Source: an uncultured Bacilli bacterium
GTDB taxonomy: Bacteria; Bacillota_I; Bacilli_A; RF39; UBA660
Direction of reading: 5' to 3'
Assembly (NCBI GenBank): GCA_934098705.1
Contig: CAKOPC010000002.1
Coordinates: 291,693 to 355,692 of the forward strand
Length of the DNA: 64,000 bases
This document shows, one piece after another, positions 1 to 8,062 of the stretch; positions within the stretch are counted from its first letter, which is position 1; each line of letters starts with the position of its first letter. The position numbers and the translations under genes were made by a program. The notes under the pieces are model-generated. The model had not been told where the DNA came from. It did not search any database and saw only the letters and a list, made by a program, of their open reading frames with translations.

Positions 1-306
1 TATTTAGATGAAAAAGAAATTAAAAATTTAAATAATTTAGTTAATTTATTTTTAGATATTGCGGAAAATAATGCTGAAAGAAATATTGTAATGTGTATGA
101 ATGATTGGAAAAATGAAGTAGAAAATGCAATTAAAGTTTTTCATTATGGAGTTTTAAATGATAAAGGTAAAATATCTCACCAAATGGCACAAGATAAAGC
201 ATTTTTGGAATATGAAAAATATAAAGTAATACAAGATAAAAGTTTTGTTTCAGATTTTGATAAATTATTAATTGAAGCAAAAAATATAGAAAATAAAGAT
301 AATTAA
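1..306 (+). CDS. RhuM-family protein, C-terminal part (5' end outside window)
   Basis: The frame is open from the first base to a TAA at 304-306, so only the last 101 residues are present. They contain YLDEKEIKNLNNLVNLFLDIAE, then a MCMNDWKNEVENAI segment, a GKISHQMAQDKAFLEYEKY segment and SDFDKLL. This order matches the C-terminal end of the virulence RhuM family, whose members are usually found in mobile or restriction-modification neighbourhoods. The molecular function of RhuM is not established. It is followed by 239 bases of AT-rich DNA and then the broken uvrB copy, which fits an accessory region. An internal ATG at 91 is unlikely to be the real start because the reading frame and the family similarity continue upstream of it. 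Confidence 0.75.
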   Translation, partial: YLDEKEIKNLNNLVNLFLDIAENNAERNIVMCMNDWKNEVENAIKVFHYGVLNDKGKISHQMAQDKAFLEYEKYKVIQDKSFVSDFDKLLIEAKNIENKDN

Positions 307-489
307 TTACAATATAAGTATAAAAAAATTATAAATTTTATTACCAAAATATTTTTTGTTTTAATATACAAAATCATTATAAAAACAATTAAAGATGCAT
401 GTTAATTATTAATATTCTATTTAAATTATTAATAAAAAAATGTATTTTATAAAGGGAAATTTTTTGACAAAAAAATACAAACAAATGTA

Positions 490-518
490 TTGACTTTGAA
501 AAATTAGTTTGTTATAGT
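490..518 (+). promoter_or_regulatory. Promoter of the truncated uvrB copy, with LexA-like box
   Basis: TTGACT at 490-495 and TATAGT at 513-518 are separated by 17 bases. A sequence CAAACAAATGTATT at 478-491 overlaps the -35 and resembles a degenerate Firmicutes LexA box (CGAAC-N4-GTTCG). SOS control is usual for uvrB. The rest of the 307-545 gap shows nothing else I can name. Confidence 0.65.
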
Positions 519-545
519 AAAGGTACTTTTAAGGAGGGATACTTT

Positions 546-854
546 ATGTTTAAATTGGAATCAAAATATCAGCCAAGTGGAGATCAACCAGAAGCAATAG
601 AAAAATTAGTAGATGGTATAAATAGTGGTTTAAAATATCAAGTATTAAATGGAGCAACAGGAACAGGTAAAACATTTACTATGGCAAATGTTATAAAAAA
701 TGTTAATAAACCAACTTTAGTATTAGCTCATAATAAGACACTTGCAGGACAACTTTATAGTGAACTTAAAGAGTTATTTCCTGAAAATAGAGTTGAGTAT
801 TTTGTGTCATATTATGACAGTACCAAAAAAATAGTGTTATTTGGTGCTATTTAA
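546..854 (+). pseudogene. uvrB': Truncated 5' copy of uvrB
   Basis: This is a 102-residue reading frame behind a good Shine-Dalgarno (AAGGAGG, 530-536). Residues 1-91 match the N-terminus of the complete UvrB at 3399, including the Walker A GATGTGKT. The match stops just before the YYQPEAY beta-hairpin that UvrB needs to load damaged DNA, and 11 unrelated residues follow. At DNA level the two copies differ at scattered positions over the first ~100 bases, are identical from about 652 to 806, and lose similarity after 817 (3670 in the other copy). The product cannot act as UvrB. It looks like the original 5' end of the gene, left behind when a cassette inserted and supplied a new 5' end. Confidence 0.85.
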
Positions 855-899
855 TGTTATTTAATCCTGAAAAACGGACTAAATAACACTCGATGGTAC
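820..899. repeat. Imperfect inverted repeat where uvrB homology ends
   Basis: AGTGTTATTT at 833-842 is perfectly complementary to AAATAACACT at 881-890, and GTACC at 820-824 to GGTAC at 895-899. The structure begins three bases after the uvrB match is lost. It could be a recombination site or a hairpin ending transcription from the uvrB promoter. Confidence 0.6.
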
Positions 900-929
900 C
901 AAATGAACAAATAAAATTTGTGGCCGAGA
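849..929 (+). repeat. Left copy of a two-part direct repeat flanking the radical SAM cassette
   Basis: ATTTAATGTTATTT (849-862) and AAATTTGTGGCCGAGA (914-929) recur in the same order at 3260-3273 and 3287-3302. The spacing differs (51 bases here, 13 on the right). Together they bracket the cassette and are candidate attachment-site halves. Confidence 0.6.
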
Positions 930-1098
930 GTCGTGGCCATTCGTGGCGAATGATGTTTTAACCTTTAAATGGTAAATTTTTACAAAAAATGATAAAATTC
1001 ACTTGATTTTACTAATATTATTTGTTATTATAATGGTAAATTTATAAGAAACGATACTATCGCTACTTAATCTACAATCCGTTTAATATTTAATACAT

Positions 1099-1130
1099 AA
1101 GGTGGCGATTACTTTTTTCGTCACCTTTTA
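1099..1130 (+). terminator. Hairpin upstream of the peptide gene (terminator or attenuator)
   Basis: AAGGTGGCGA (1099-1108) and TCGTCACCTT (1118-1127) form a 10-bp stem with one G-U pair, followed by a short T run. It ends 35 bases before the peptide start. It may stop read-through from the uvrB promoter or act as an attenuator. A TATAAT at 1029-1034 upstream could be the -10 of a cassette promoter, but no good -35 goes with it. A 12-base direct repeat AATGGTAAATTT lies at 968-979 and 1032-1043. Confidence 0.5.
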
Positions 1131-1164
1131 AATTACATAATAAAATGAAATGGAGGATTAAACT

Positions 1165-1392
1165 ATGAAAAATTCAAGAAAGATAGAAACTTTAAAAAAT
1201 ATGAAGACTGCTGCTATTAGATTATATGAAATATATATGGCACAATCAAATCAAAATAAAATAGAAATGAATTGTTATCATGAAAATGAACATGATAATA
1301 GTGGTGCTCATCCAGATTATCATAATAATTCTCATGATAATACCCCAGGTAGAATGATGACTCGTACTTTAGTTAAAAATGCAACAAATTAA
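1165..1392 (+). CDS. Small His/Asn-rich peptide, putative RiPP precursor
   Basis: This codes for 75 residues behind a strong GGAGG (1152-1156). The first half is a Lys-rich, amphipathic leader-like segment. The second half, residues 37-62, is rich in His, Asn, Asp and Gly (one Cys, six His, ending HDNTPG), followed by a basic tail. There is no signal peptide or membrane segment. The gene overlaps the start of a radical SAM/SPASM gene by 14 bases, the layout typical of ribosomally made peptides matured by a radical SAM enzyme. I do not recognise the peptide family, and the modified residues cannot be predicted. It could instead be a small metal-binding or accessory protein. Confidence 0.6.
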   Translation: MKNSRKIETLKNMKTAAIRLYEIYMAQSNQNKIEMNCYHENEHDNSGAHPDYHNNSHDNTPGRMMTRTLVKNATN

Positions 1393-2482
1393 TACTTTAA
1401 TTAAACCTACACATGAATGTAACATGAGATGTAGGTACTGTTTTGCTGAAAAATATGGATATGAAAATTCTTTGTTAGATATTAATAAATTAAAAAAGTA
1501 TATTGAACTTTTAGCAGAGAAATATAAATATATAAATTTGGTGTGGCATGGTGGAGAACCATTGATGGCACCGTTAGATTATTATCAAGAAATATATGAC
1601 TATTGTAAAAAGTTTGATTCGAAATTTATATATTCATTACAAACAAATGGTACATTATTGAATGAAGAAAATATAGATTTTTTTAAAACAAATAATACTA
1701 GTATTGGGTTATCATTTGATGGTTTGACAAATGATAAAACTAGATCGCATACACAAAGAATTTTAGAGAATATTAAATTACTTCAATTAAATGAAATGTA
1801 TCCTGGGGCGGTTTTGGTTGTTAATCAAAATAATGTAAATAATTTGATTGGAGAATATGAATACTTTAAATCATTAAATTTAGGTATGAAAATGAATCCT
1901 ATGTTTAATGATGGTGCGGCAAAAGAAAATAATTTTTTCAATTTAAATCCAGATGAATATATCAAAAATTTTATAGAATTTTTTAAATATTGGTCGCTAG
2001 ATACAAATTGTAATATAAATGTGTCTACTTGTATAGAATTAGTAAATTTAATATTAAATGAAAGAAGTGGCGTTTGTACTTTTAATTCTTGCTTAGGAAA
2101 ATGGTTATGTTTTGATAGTAATGGACATTTATATCCATGCGATAGATTATGCTTAGATGAATACGACTTAGGAGATATTACAAAAATTACATCTATAGAT
2201 GAAGCATTTGAAAATGAAAATTTTATAAAACTATTACAAAAGAACATTTCAAGAAGACAAAAATGTATTGATGAATGTGAGTATTTTAAAAATTGTTATG
2301 GTGGATGCAATGCTAATGCTATTTTAAATGAAGTTAATAAAAATAATGTTTCATGTTATATTCAAAAAGGAATATTAGAAGGAATTAAAAAATTTATAAT
2401 TGAACTTAGTAATCAAAAAGAATATGATAAATTAAATTATAGTTTATCAAAAATTTTAATAAGAAGGGATAGTAAAATATGA
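1379..2482 (+). CDS. Radical SAM/SPASM peptide maturase
   Basis: This 367-residue protein has the radical SAM cluster motif CX3CX2C at C14, C18 and C21, and a GGE S-adenosylmethionine-binding motif at 58-60. From about residue 230 it has a Cys-rich SPASM domain (VCTFNSC, LYPCDRLC, CIDECEYFKNCYGGC, a final Cys near residue 345) that would hold one or two further Fe-S clusters. The length and layout fit the anaerobic sulfatase-maturase-like family, which includes RiPP maturases. Known members install thioether, C-C or epimerised residues. The substrate is probably the overlapping 75-residue peptide. No sulfatase gene is nearby. The stop overlaps the next start (ATGA), so the two are co-translated. 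Confidence 0.85.
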   Translation: MQQINTLIKPTHECNMRCRYCFAEKYGYENSLLDINKLKKYIELLAEKYKYINLVWHGGEPLMAPLDYYQEIYDYCKKFDSKFIYSLQTNGTLLNEENIDFFKTNNTSIGLSFDGLTNDKTRSHTQRILENIKLLQLNEMYPGAVLVVNQNNVNNLIGEYEYFKSLNLGMKMNPMFNDGAAKENNFFNLNPDEYIKNFIEFFKYWSLDTNCNINVSTCIELVNLILNERSGVCTFNSCLGKWLCFDSNGHLYPCDRLCLDEYDLGDITKITSIDEAFENENFIKLLQKNISRRQKCIDECEYFKNCYGGCNANAILNEVNKNNVSCYIQKGILEGIKKFIIELSNQKEYDKLNYSLSKILIRRDSKI

Positions 2483-3033
2483 AATATGTTTATCACGGGA
2501 GTTCAATACCAAATTTAAAGATTATTAAAACAAACGAAAGTACTCATATGAAAAAATGGGTATATGCATGTGTATCAAAAGCTATATCAACAATTTTTTT
2601 GTCACCATTAGGTAATGACCTGTATTATTCATTATCTGGTGATGGAATTGACTATCCAGTAGAACTAGTTGAAAGAAAATCCGATATGTTTAAAAAAATA
2701 TTTAACTGTTCTGGTTACATCTATAAACTCGATGCTTCCAATTTTAAAAGTGGACAAACTGGTTGGTCAGCGGAAGTTGTTAGTGAAAAAGATGAGGAAG
2801 TACTAGAAGTAGAATATATTGAAAATGTATATGACGAGTTAATTAAATTAAATAAAGAAGGATTAATAAGGCTATATTTATATCCTGAAAAACCAAATAG
2901 AATACCACAAGATAATAGTGATTTAATTCCAAAGGTCATTAAATGGAAAAAAAATGGTTTTGATGTAAATAAATTTTATGAATTATATCCAGAATTAAAG
3001 GATAAATTTTTGAAAATGTTGAATGAACAATAA
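2479..3033 (+). CDS. Cassette protein with possible ADP-ribosyltransferase-like fold
   Basis: This 184-residue protein starts within the radical SAM stop codon and is almost certainly translated with it. Residues 3-8 read YVYHGSS, followed by a polar stretch, then WVYACVSKAISTIFL near residues 27-41. A YHGS opening followed by a VYA/VFA-type strand and helix is seen in PARP/RNA-phosphotransferase-like ART-fold domains, so I tentatively place it there. It is cytosolic, with no signal peptide. A role as a second tailoring enzyme, a peptide-binding partner or an immunity factor is open. The gene ends 48 bases before a clear terminator. Confidence 0.45.
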   Translation: MKYVYHGSSIPNLKIIKTNESTHMKKWVYACVSKAISTIFLSPLGNDLYYSLSGDGIDYPVELVERKSDMFKKIFNCSGYIYKLDASNFKSGQTGWSAEVVSEKDEEVLEVEYIENVYDELIKLNKEGLIRLYLYPEKPNRIPQDNSDLIPKVIKWKKNGFDVNKFYELYPELKDKFLKMLNEQ

Positions 3034-3080
3034 CTAAAAAATAATTTTTATAGAATATTATAGATTAAATTAATCAAATA

Positions 3081-3113
3081 GGATTACTGTAAAAATAGAA
3101 AAGTAATCTTTTT
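3081..3113 (+). terminator. Terminator of the radical SAM cassette
   Basis: GATTACT (3082-3088) pairs with AGTAATC (3102-3108), followed by TTTTT. It closes the three-gene cassette. Confidence 0.75.
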
Positions 3114-3259
3114 AAATATTTACCTATTTTTAATGAAAAAATATCATTTACTGAATTTAAATAAAATCTTAAAAGTAGCACTATGTAATCTGTAATTTAA
3201 TATCTTAAAATGCCATAAAATAAATGATAGAATAATATCAGTTAGTGATATTTAGTGCC

Positions 3260-3330
3260 ATTTAATGTTATTTGGTATCGTTTAATAAATTTGTGGCCGA
3301 GATGTGTATTTTATTCGTGTCGGCCTAATT
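3260..3330 (+). repeat. Right copy of the direct repeat, with GGCCGA hairpin
   Basis: ATTTAATGTTATTT at 3260-3273 and AAATTTGTGGCCGAGA at 3287-3302 repeat the left-hand copy. GGCCGA (3295-3300) can also pair with TCGGCC (3320-3325), giving a hairpin just upstream of the uvrB promoter region. Confidence 0.6.
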
Positions 3331-3358
3331 TTGGTTCATTTTAATGAAATTATATGAT
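3331..3358 (+). promoter_or_regulatory. Candidate promoter of the complete uvrB
   Basis: TTGGTT (3331-3336) and TATGAT (3353-3358) are spaced by 16 bases. It lies between the right direct repeat and the start codon, so the cassette would bring its own promoter. No LexA-like box is visible here, unlike at the truncated copy. Confidence 0.4.
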
Positions 3359-3398
3359 AAAATTTTAAATGAAATTAAGCTATAATAAGGAGGACAAA

Positions 3399-5348
3399 AT
3401 GTTTAATTTAGTATCAAAATATACTCCATCCGGAGATCAACCACAGGCAATAGAAAAATTAGTGAACGGTATAAATAGTGGTTTAAAATATCAAGTATTA
3501 AAGGGAGCAACAGGAACAGGTAAAACATTTACTATGGCAAATGTTATAAAAAATGTTAATAAACCAACTTTAGTATTAGCTCATAATAAGACACTTGCAG
3601 GACAACTTTATAGTGAACTTAAAGAGTTATTTCCTGAAAATAGAGTTGAGTATTTTGTATCCTATTATGATTATTATCAACCAGAAGCATATGTTCCTCA
3701 AACAGATACATATATAGATAAGACAAGTATGATAAATGATGAAATAGATGAATTAAGACACTCTGCAACAAGTGCATTAATAGAAAATAGAGATGTTATA
3801 GTAGTAGCAAGTGTTTCATGTATTTATGGTATTGGAGAAAAAGATGAATATAAAAATAACATGTTAACATTAAATGTTGGAGTAAGTTATAAAAGAAATA
3901 AATTACTTCAAAAACTTGTTGATATGTTATACGAAAGAAATGATATAGATATAAAACGTGGTACCTTTAGAGTACATGGAGATGTTATAGAAGTAATACC
4001 AACTGGAGAACATCAAAAAGGATATAGAATAGAACTATTTGGTGATGAAATTGATAGAATAAGTGTCTTCGATGTTGTAACGGGTCATATTATAATGGAT
4101 AAAAAAACTATATCAATTTTTCCAGCAAGCCACTTTGTAACAAGTAGTGAAAACTTAAAGAAAGCTTGTGTTAGTATAAAAGAAGAACTTGATGAAAGGT
4201 TAGCAGAACTTAGAGGTGAAAATAAACTTTTAGAGGCTCAAAGATTAGAACAAAGAACAAATTATGACCTAGAAATGATAGAAGAAACAGGTTTTTGTAG
4301 TGGTATTGAAAATTATTCAAGACATTTAGGGGGTAGAAAAAAAGGCGAAACTCCAACATGCTTAATAGACTTTTTTCCTAAGGATTATCTTTTAATTATA
4401 GATGAATCTCATGTAACATTACCTCAAGTTAAAGCTATGTATAACGGTGATAGAGCAAGAAAACAAGTTTTAGTTGATTACGGTTTTAGATTACCAAGTG
4501 CTCTTGATAATAGACCTTTAACTTTTGAAGAGTTTGAAAAAAAATTAAATCAAGTAATATTTGTAAGTGCAACTCCAGGAGATTATGAAATAGCAAAAGA
4601 AGAACAAGAAGTAGATCAAATAATAAGACCAACAGGACTTTTAGACCCAGTAGTTGAAGTTAGAAAAACAAAAGGACAAATAGATGATTTAGTAGGAGAG
4701 ATAAATGACAGAATAGAAAAAAATGAAAGAGTTTTGATAACAACCTTAACTATACGTATGGCAGAAGAATTAACATCATACTTAAAATCATTAAATATAA
4801 AAGTAGCTTATTTACATAGTGAAGTAAAAACATTAGAAAGATTAAAAACAATAAGAGAATTAAGACTTGGAACATATGACTGTATAGTGGGAATCAACCT
4901 TTTAAGAGAAGGACTTGATATACCTGAAGTATCATTAGTAGCTATTTTAGATGCTGATAAAGAAGGATTTTTAAGAAGTCATAGAAGTCTTATTCAAACA
5001 ATAGGAAGATGTGCTAGAAATGAAAATGGACGTGTTATTATGTATGCAGATACTATAACTGATAGTATGCGTCTTGCTATAGATGAAACCAAAAGAAGAA
5101 GAGATATACAAGAAAAATATAATAAAGAACATAATATTGTACCAAAAACAATTATTAAAGAAATAAGAGAAGTAATATCAAATAAAGATGAAAAAACTAT
5201 AATAAAAGAAAATAAAGAACATAAAAAATATGACAAAGCCTTATTACAAAACATAGAAAAAGAAATGAAAGAAGCTGCTAAAAACTTAGATTTTGAACGT
5301 GCTATGGAACTTAGAGATATCCTATTTGAGATGAAGGCTCAAAAGTAA
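3399..5348 (+). CDS. uvrB: Excinuclease ABC subunit UvrB
   Basis: UvrB is the damage-recognition helicase of nucleotide excision repair and acts with UvrA and UvrC on DNA. The start is the ATG at 3399, six bases after AAGGAGG; an upstream in-frame ATG at 3369 has no ribosome binding site. The 649 residues match the family length. Walker A GATGTGKT is at 36-43, the YYQPEAYVP beta-hairpin near 92-100, and a DESH helicase box, a GLDIPE motif and QTIGRCARN follow. The C-terminal UVR domain (LDFERAMELRDILF) contacts UvrC. About 160 bases of its 5' end are identical to the truncated copy upstream, while the first ~100 differ, so its 5' end is probably cassette-derived. uvrA is not adjacent. Confidence 0.97.
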   Translation: MFNLVSKYTPSGDQPQAIEKLVNGINSGLKYQVLKGATGTGKTFTMANVIKNVNKPTLVLAHNKTLAGQLYSELKELFPENRVEYFVSYYDYYQPEAYVPQTDTYIDKTSMINDEIDELRHSATSALIENRDVIVVASVSCIYGIGEKDEYKNNMLTLNVGVSYKRNKLLQKLVDMLYERNDIDIKRGTFRVHGDVIEVIPTGEHQKGYRIELFGDEIDRISVFDVVTGHIIMDKKTISIFPASHFVTSSENLKKACVSIKEELDERLAELRGENKLLEAQRLEQRTNYDLEMIEETGFCSGIENYSRHLGGRKKGETPTCLIDFFPKDYLLIIDESHVTLPQVKAMYNGDRARKQVLVDYGFRLPSALDNRPLTFEEFEKKLNQVIFVSATPGDYEIAKEEQEVDQIIRPTGLLDPVVEVRKTKGQIDDLVGEINDRIEKNERVLITTLTIRMAEELTSYLKSLNIKVAYLHSEVKTLERLKTIRELRLGTYDCIVGINLLREGLDIPEVSLVAILDADKEGFLRSHRSLIQTIGRCARNENGRVIMYADTITDSMRLAIDETKRRRDIQEKYNKEHNIVPKTIIKEIREVISNKDEKTIIKENKEHKKYDKALLQNIEKEMKEAAKNLDFERAMELRDILFEMKAQK

Positions 5349-5415
5349 ACTAATCCAACAATTATTTACTTTTATGATAACATTGTGATATTCTATATAT
5401 AGTAGGAGGAATAAA

Positions 5416-6177
5416 GTGAGAAGAAGAAAAAAATTAAAAAAAGGATATAAAAAAGTTTTAAGATTTTTACTTATTTCTATAACATTATGTCTTCTAGTTG
5501 AAGTAGGATACTACTATATGACTTTAAATAAAGAATTAACTCCAGTATATAATCATGAAGAGTATTTTTATGCTAGTGATTTTGGTATTAATGTTATAAA
5601 AAGTGAAACTGATTACGATAATGATGGTATTGATGATTATAGTGATATTTTATTGGGAGCTCAAAAAGAAAGAGATAGAAATCCAATTTATGTAAGTAAA
5701 TATTATGATGGTGGATACCCTCCAGATGATGAAGGAGTGTGTACTGATGTTATTTGGCGTGCTTTAAAAGAAGCAGGATATTACCTAAAAGATATGATGG
5801 TTTATGACATAACAAAGGATCAAAAAGATGGGACAGGTAGATATGACATAGATATAAGAGATGATAATATTGACTTTAGAAGAGTAGATAATCAAGAAGC
5901 ATTTTTAAAAGAATATACAGAAAGCTTAACAACTGATATTTATGATATAGAAAGCTTTATGCCTGGTGATATAGTAGTATTTGATTATGGAGCTCATATT
6001 GCTATTATCTCTAATAAAAGAAATGAAAATGGTATTCCCTATTTAATTCAAAATAGAAGTGAAGATCAAGAAGAAAAGGAAGAAGACCGTATTGAAAAAA
6101 CAGATATGTCTATTACAGGACATTATAGATTTACATATAATAGAGAACTAAAAAGATTAATAGAAAAAATATCATAG
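5416..6177 (+). CDS. DUF1287 protein, membrane-anchored
   Basis: This 253-residue protein starts at a GTG behind AGGAGGA. A basic N-terminus and one membrane segment (about residues 16-36) anchor it with the rest outside. The outer part carries hallmarks of DUF1287: GICTDVIWRALK-like VCTDVIWRALK with a Cys, then a MPGDIVVFDYGAHIAIIS segment with a His. This is the arrangement of NlpC/P60-like papain-fold enzymes, so a cell-wall or amide hydrolase role is plausible, though the family's activity is not established. It is followed after 8 bases by a membrane protein gene, probably in the same operon. Confidence 0.8.
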   Translation: MRRRKKLKKGYKKVLRFLLISITLCLLVEVGYYYMTLNKELTPVYNHEEYFYASDFGINVIKSETDYDNDGIDDYSDILLGAQKERDRNPIYVSKYYDGGYPPDDEGVCTDVIWRALKEAGYYLKDMMVYDITKDQKDGTGRYDIDIRDDNIDFRRVDNQEAFLKEYTESLTTDIYDIESFMPGDIVVFDYGAHIAIISNKRNENGIPYLIQNRSEDQEEKEEDRIEKTDMSITGHYRFTYNRELKRLIEKIS

Positions 6178-6185
6178 GAGGATTT

Positions 6186-6731
6186 ATGGATAAAATTTTT
6201 ATAATTGGAACTATCTTTATATGTTTAGTTGGAACATTACTTCACTTTCTTTATGAAATGACATCACATAATAAAATAATTTCTCTGTTTGCAGCAGTTA
6301 ACGAATCAACTTGGGAACATATAAAAATAGCCCTAACTCCCTACTTTTTATGGATGATGGTAGATGGTTTATACTACGGTACAAATGGAAATTATCCTTT
6401 AGCAAAAATGTTAGGAGCTTTAGTAATAATAATACTTATACCAACTCTTTTTTATGGGTATCAAATATTTACTAAGAAAGCTGTACTATTTATAGACATT
6501 ATAATATTTTATGTAGCTATCTTCTTAAGTGAATATGTAGGATTTAAAGTATTAAATCTAGCACCAGTTTCCTTTTATTATAATTATATTAGCTTTATCA
6601 TTTTGTTTTTAATATTTGGTTTTTACATGGTTGTAACGTTAAATCCTATAAAAAACTTTTTATTTAAAGATCCTATAACTAATAAGTATGGAGTAAAAGG
6701 ACATAGTCATCATAATCATAAAGAAAAATAA
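6186..6731 (+). CDS. Polytopic membrane protein, DUF6512-like
   Basis: This 181-residue protein starts behind AGGAGG at 6177-6182. It has four or five hydrophobic segments. The first is at residues 2-24, followed by a conserved VNESTWEHIKIALTPYFLW stretch, which I associate with the uncharacterised DUF6512 family. The tail is hydrophilic and His-rich (GHSHHNHKEK) and could bind metal. It is 8 bases downstream of the DUF1287 gene. No function is known. Confidence 0.65.
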   Translation: MDKIFIIGTIFICLVGTLLHFLYEMTSHNKIISLFAAVNESTWEHIKIALTPYFLWMMVDGLYYGTNGNYPLAKMLGALVIIILIPTLFYGYQIFTKKAVLFIDIIIFYVAIFLSEYVGFKVLNLAPVSFYYNYISFIILFLIFGFYMVVTLNPIKNFLFKDPITNKYGVKGHSHHNHKEK

Positions 6732-6795
6732 TAAAAGTTTTCCTTTTAAATTTTTAAATAATCATATATAATTAAACATAAAGGATGTGAATAAA

Positions 6796-8022
6796 ATGGA
6801 TAAAGAATTAGAAATAGCTTTAGAAAAAGAACATGAAAGACAACAAAATAATATTGAACTTATAGCAAGTGAAAACTATGCTTCAAAGTATGTAAGAGAA
6901 TTGCAAGGTAGTATTTTAACCAACAAATATGCAGAAGGTTATCCAGGACATAGATATTATGGTGGATGTCAGTATATTGATATATTTGAAGAATTAGCAC
7001 GTAAATATGCTTGTGAATTATTTAATGCATCATATGCAAACGTACAACCTCACTCAGGAAGTAGTGCTAACATGGCTGTTTATAGAGCATTACTTAATAA
7101 AGGTGATGTTGTAATGGGTATGAATCTTTCTCATGGAGGACATTTAACACATGGACATGCTTTAAGCTTTTCAGGTCAAGATTATACAATCGTACCATAT
7201 AATGTTGATGAAGAAACTGAGTGTTTAGATTATGATGAAATAAGAAGGATTGCTAAAGAAGTTCACCCTAAAATGATTATAGCAGGATATAGTGCTTATC
7301 CAAGAGTTATTGACTTTAAAAAATTTAGAGAAATTTGTGATGAAGTAGGAGCTTATTTAATGGTTGACATGGCTCATATTGCAGGTCTTATAGCAGCAGG
7401 ACTTCATCCATCCCCAGTACCATATGCCGATGTTGTTACAACAACAACTCATAAAACATTACGTGGCCCAAGAGGGGGTATGATTCTAACAAATAACGAA
7501 GAAATAATAAAAAAAATAGATAAAACAATATTCCCTGGTATTCAAGGTGGTCCATTAATGCATGTTATAGGAGCAAAAGCACAGTGTTTTTATGAAGCAT
7601 TACAACCAACATTTAAAGAATATCAAGAGCAAGTTATAAAAAATTGCAAAGCAATGTGTGATGAATTTATAAAATTAGGATGCAAAGTTGTATCAAATGG
7701 CACTGATAATCATTTAATGCTTTTAAATGTAAAAGAAAGCTTTAATATAACAGGAAAAGAAGCAGAAAAAGTACTTGATAAAATTCATATAACAGTAAAC
7801 AAAAATACAATTCCTTACGATAATGAAAAACCATTTACAACAAGTGGTATAAGACTTGGAAGTGCCGCTATGACAACAAGAGGGTTTAAAGAAGATGAAT
7901 TTATAAAACTAACAAATATAATTTATAAAGCTTTAAAAAATAAAAATAATGAAACAGTTTTAGAAGAACTTTCTAAAGAAGTATTAAAGTTGACGAATAA
8001 ATTTCCAATAGATAATATATAA
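6796..8022 (+). CDS. glyA: Serine hydroxymethyltransferase
   Basis: This PLP enzyme converts serine and tetrahydrofolate to glycine and methylene-tetrahydrofolate in the cytosol. The 408 residues match the family length. The N-terminal IELIASENYAS, the GYPGHRYYGG loop and the PLP-lysine motif TTTTHKTLRGPRGG (K220) are all present. I prefer the ATG at 6796 over the GTG at 6787 because AAAGGATGTG then sits at normal spacing and the protein begins MDKELE. A bidirectional terminator follows and the next gene is convergent, so glyA looks monocistronic. No glycine riboswitch is visible upstream. Confidence 0.97.
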   Translation: MDKELEIALEKEHERQQNNIELIASENYASKYVRELQGSILTNKYAEGYPGHRYYGGCQYIDIFEELARKYACELFNASYANVQPHSGSSANMAVYRALLNKGDVVMGMNLSHGGHLTHGHALSFSGQDYTIVPYNVDEETECLDYDEIRRIAKEVHPKMIIAGYSAYPRVIDFKKFREICDEVGAYLMVDMAHIAGLIAAGLHPSPVPYADVVTTTTHKTLRGPRGGMILTNNEEIIKKIDKTIFPGIQGGPLMHVIGAKAQCFYEALQPTFKEYQEQVIKNCKAMCDEFIKLGCKVVSNGTDNHLMLLNVKESFNITGKEAEKVLDKIHITVNKNTIPYDNEKPFTTSGIRLGSAAMTTRGFKEDEFIKLTNIIYKALKNKNNETVLEELSKEVLKLTNKFPIDNI

Positions 8023-8062
8023 AAAAGAAACTTAGTTAATCATTTTCTAAGTTTCTTTTTCT
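8022..8062. terminator. Bidirectional terminator between glyA and the convergent gene
   Basis: AAAGAAACTTAG (8024-8035) pairs perfectly with CTAAGTTTCTTT (8047-8058), with A and T runs on the two sides. It serves both converging genes. Confidence 0.85.

Noticed and set aside
1825..2247. 140-codon frame on the minus strand inside the radical SAM gene
   Set aside because: It has no ribosome binding site or family similarity, and the plus-strand gene is clear. It is a shadow of AT-rich codon use.
3369..3398. Longer UvrB start (ATG at 3369)
   Set aside because: No ribosome binding site precedes it, and AAGGAGG at 3387-3393 points to the ATG at 3399, which gives the family N-terminus.
6732..6795. 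Glycine riboswitch upstream of glyA
   Set aside because: The gap is only 64 bases and has no structured element beyond the ribosome binding site.
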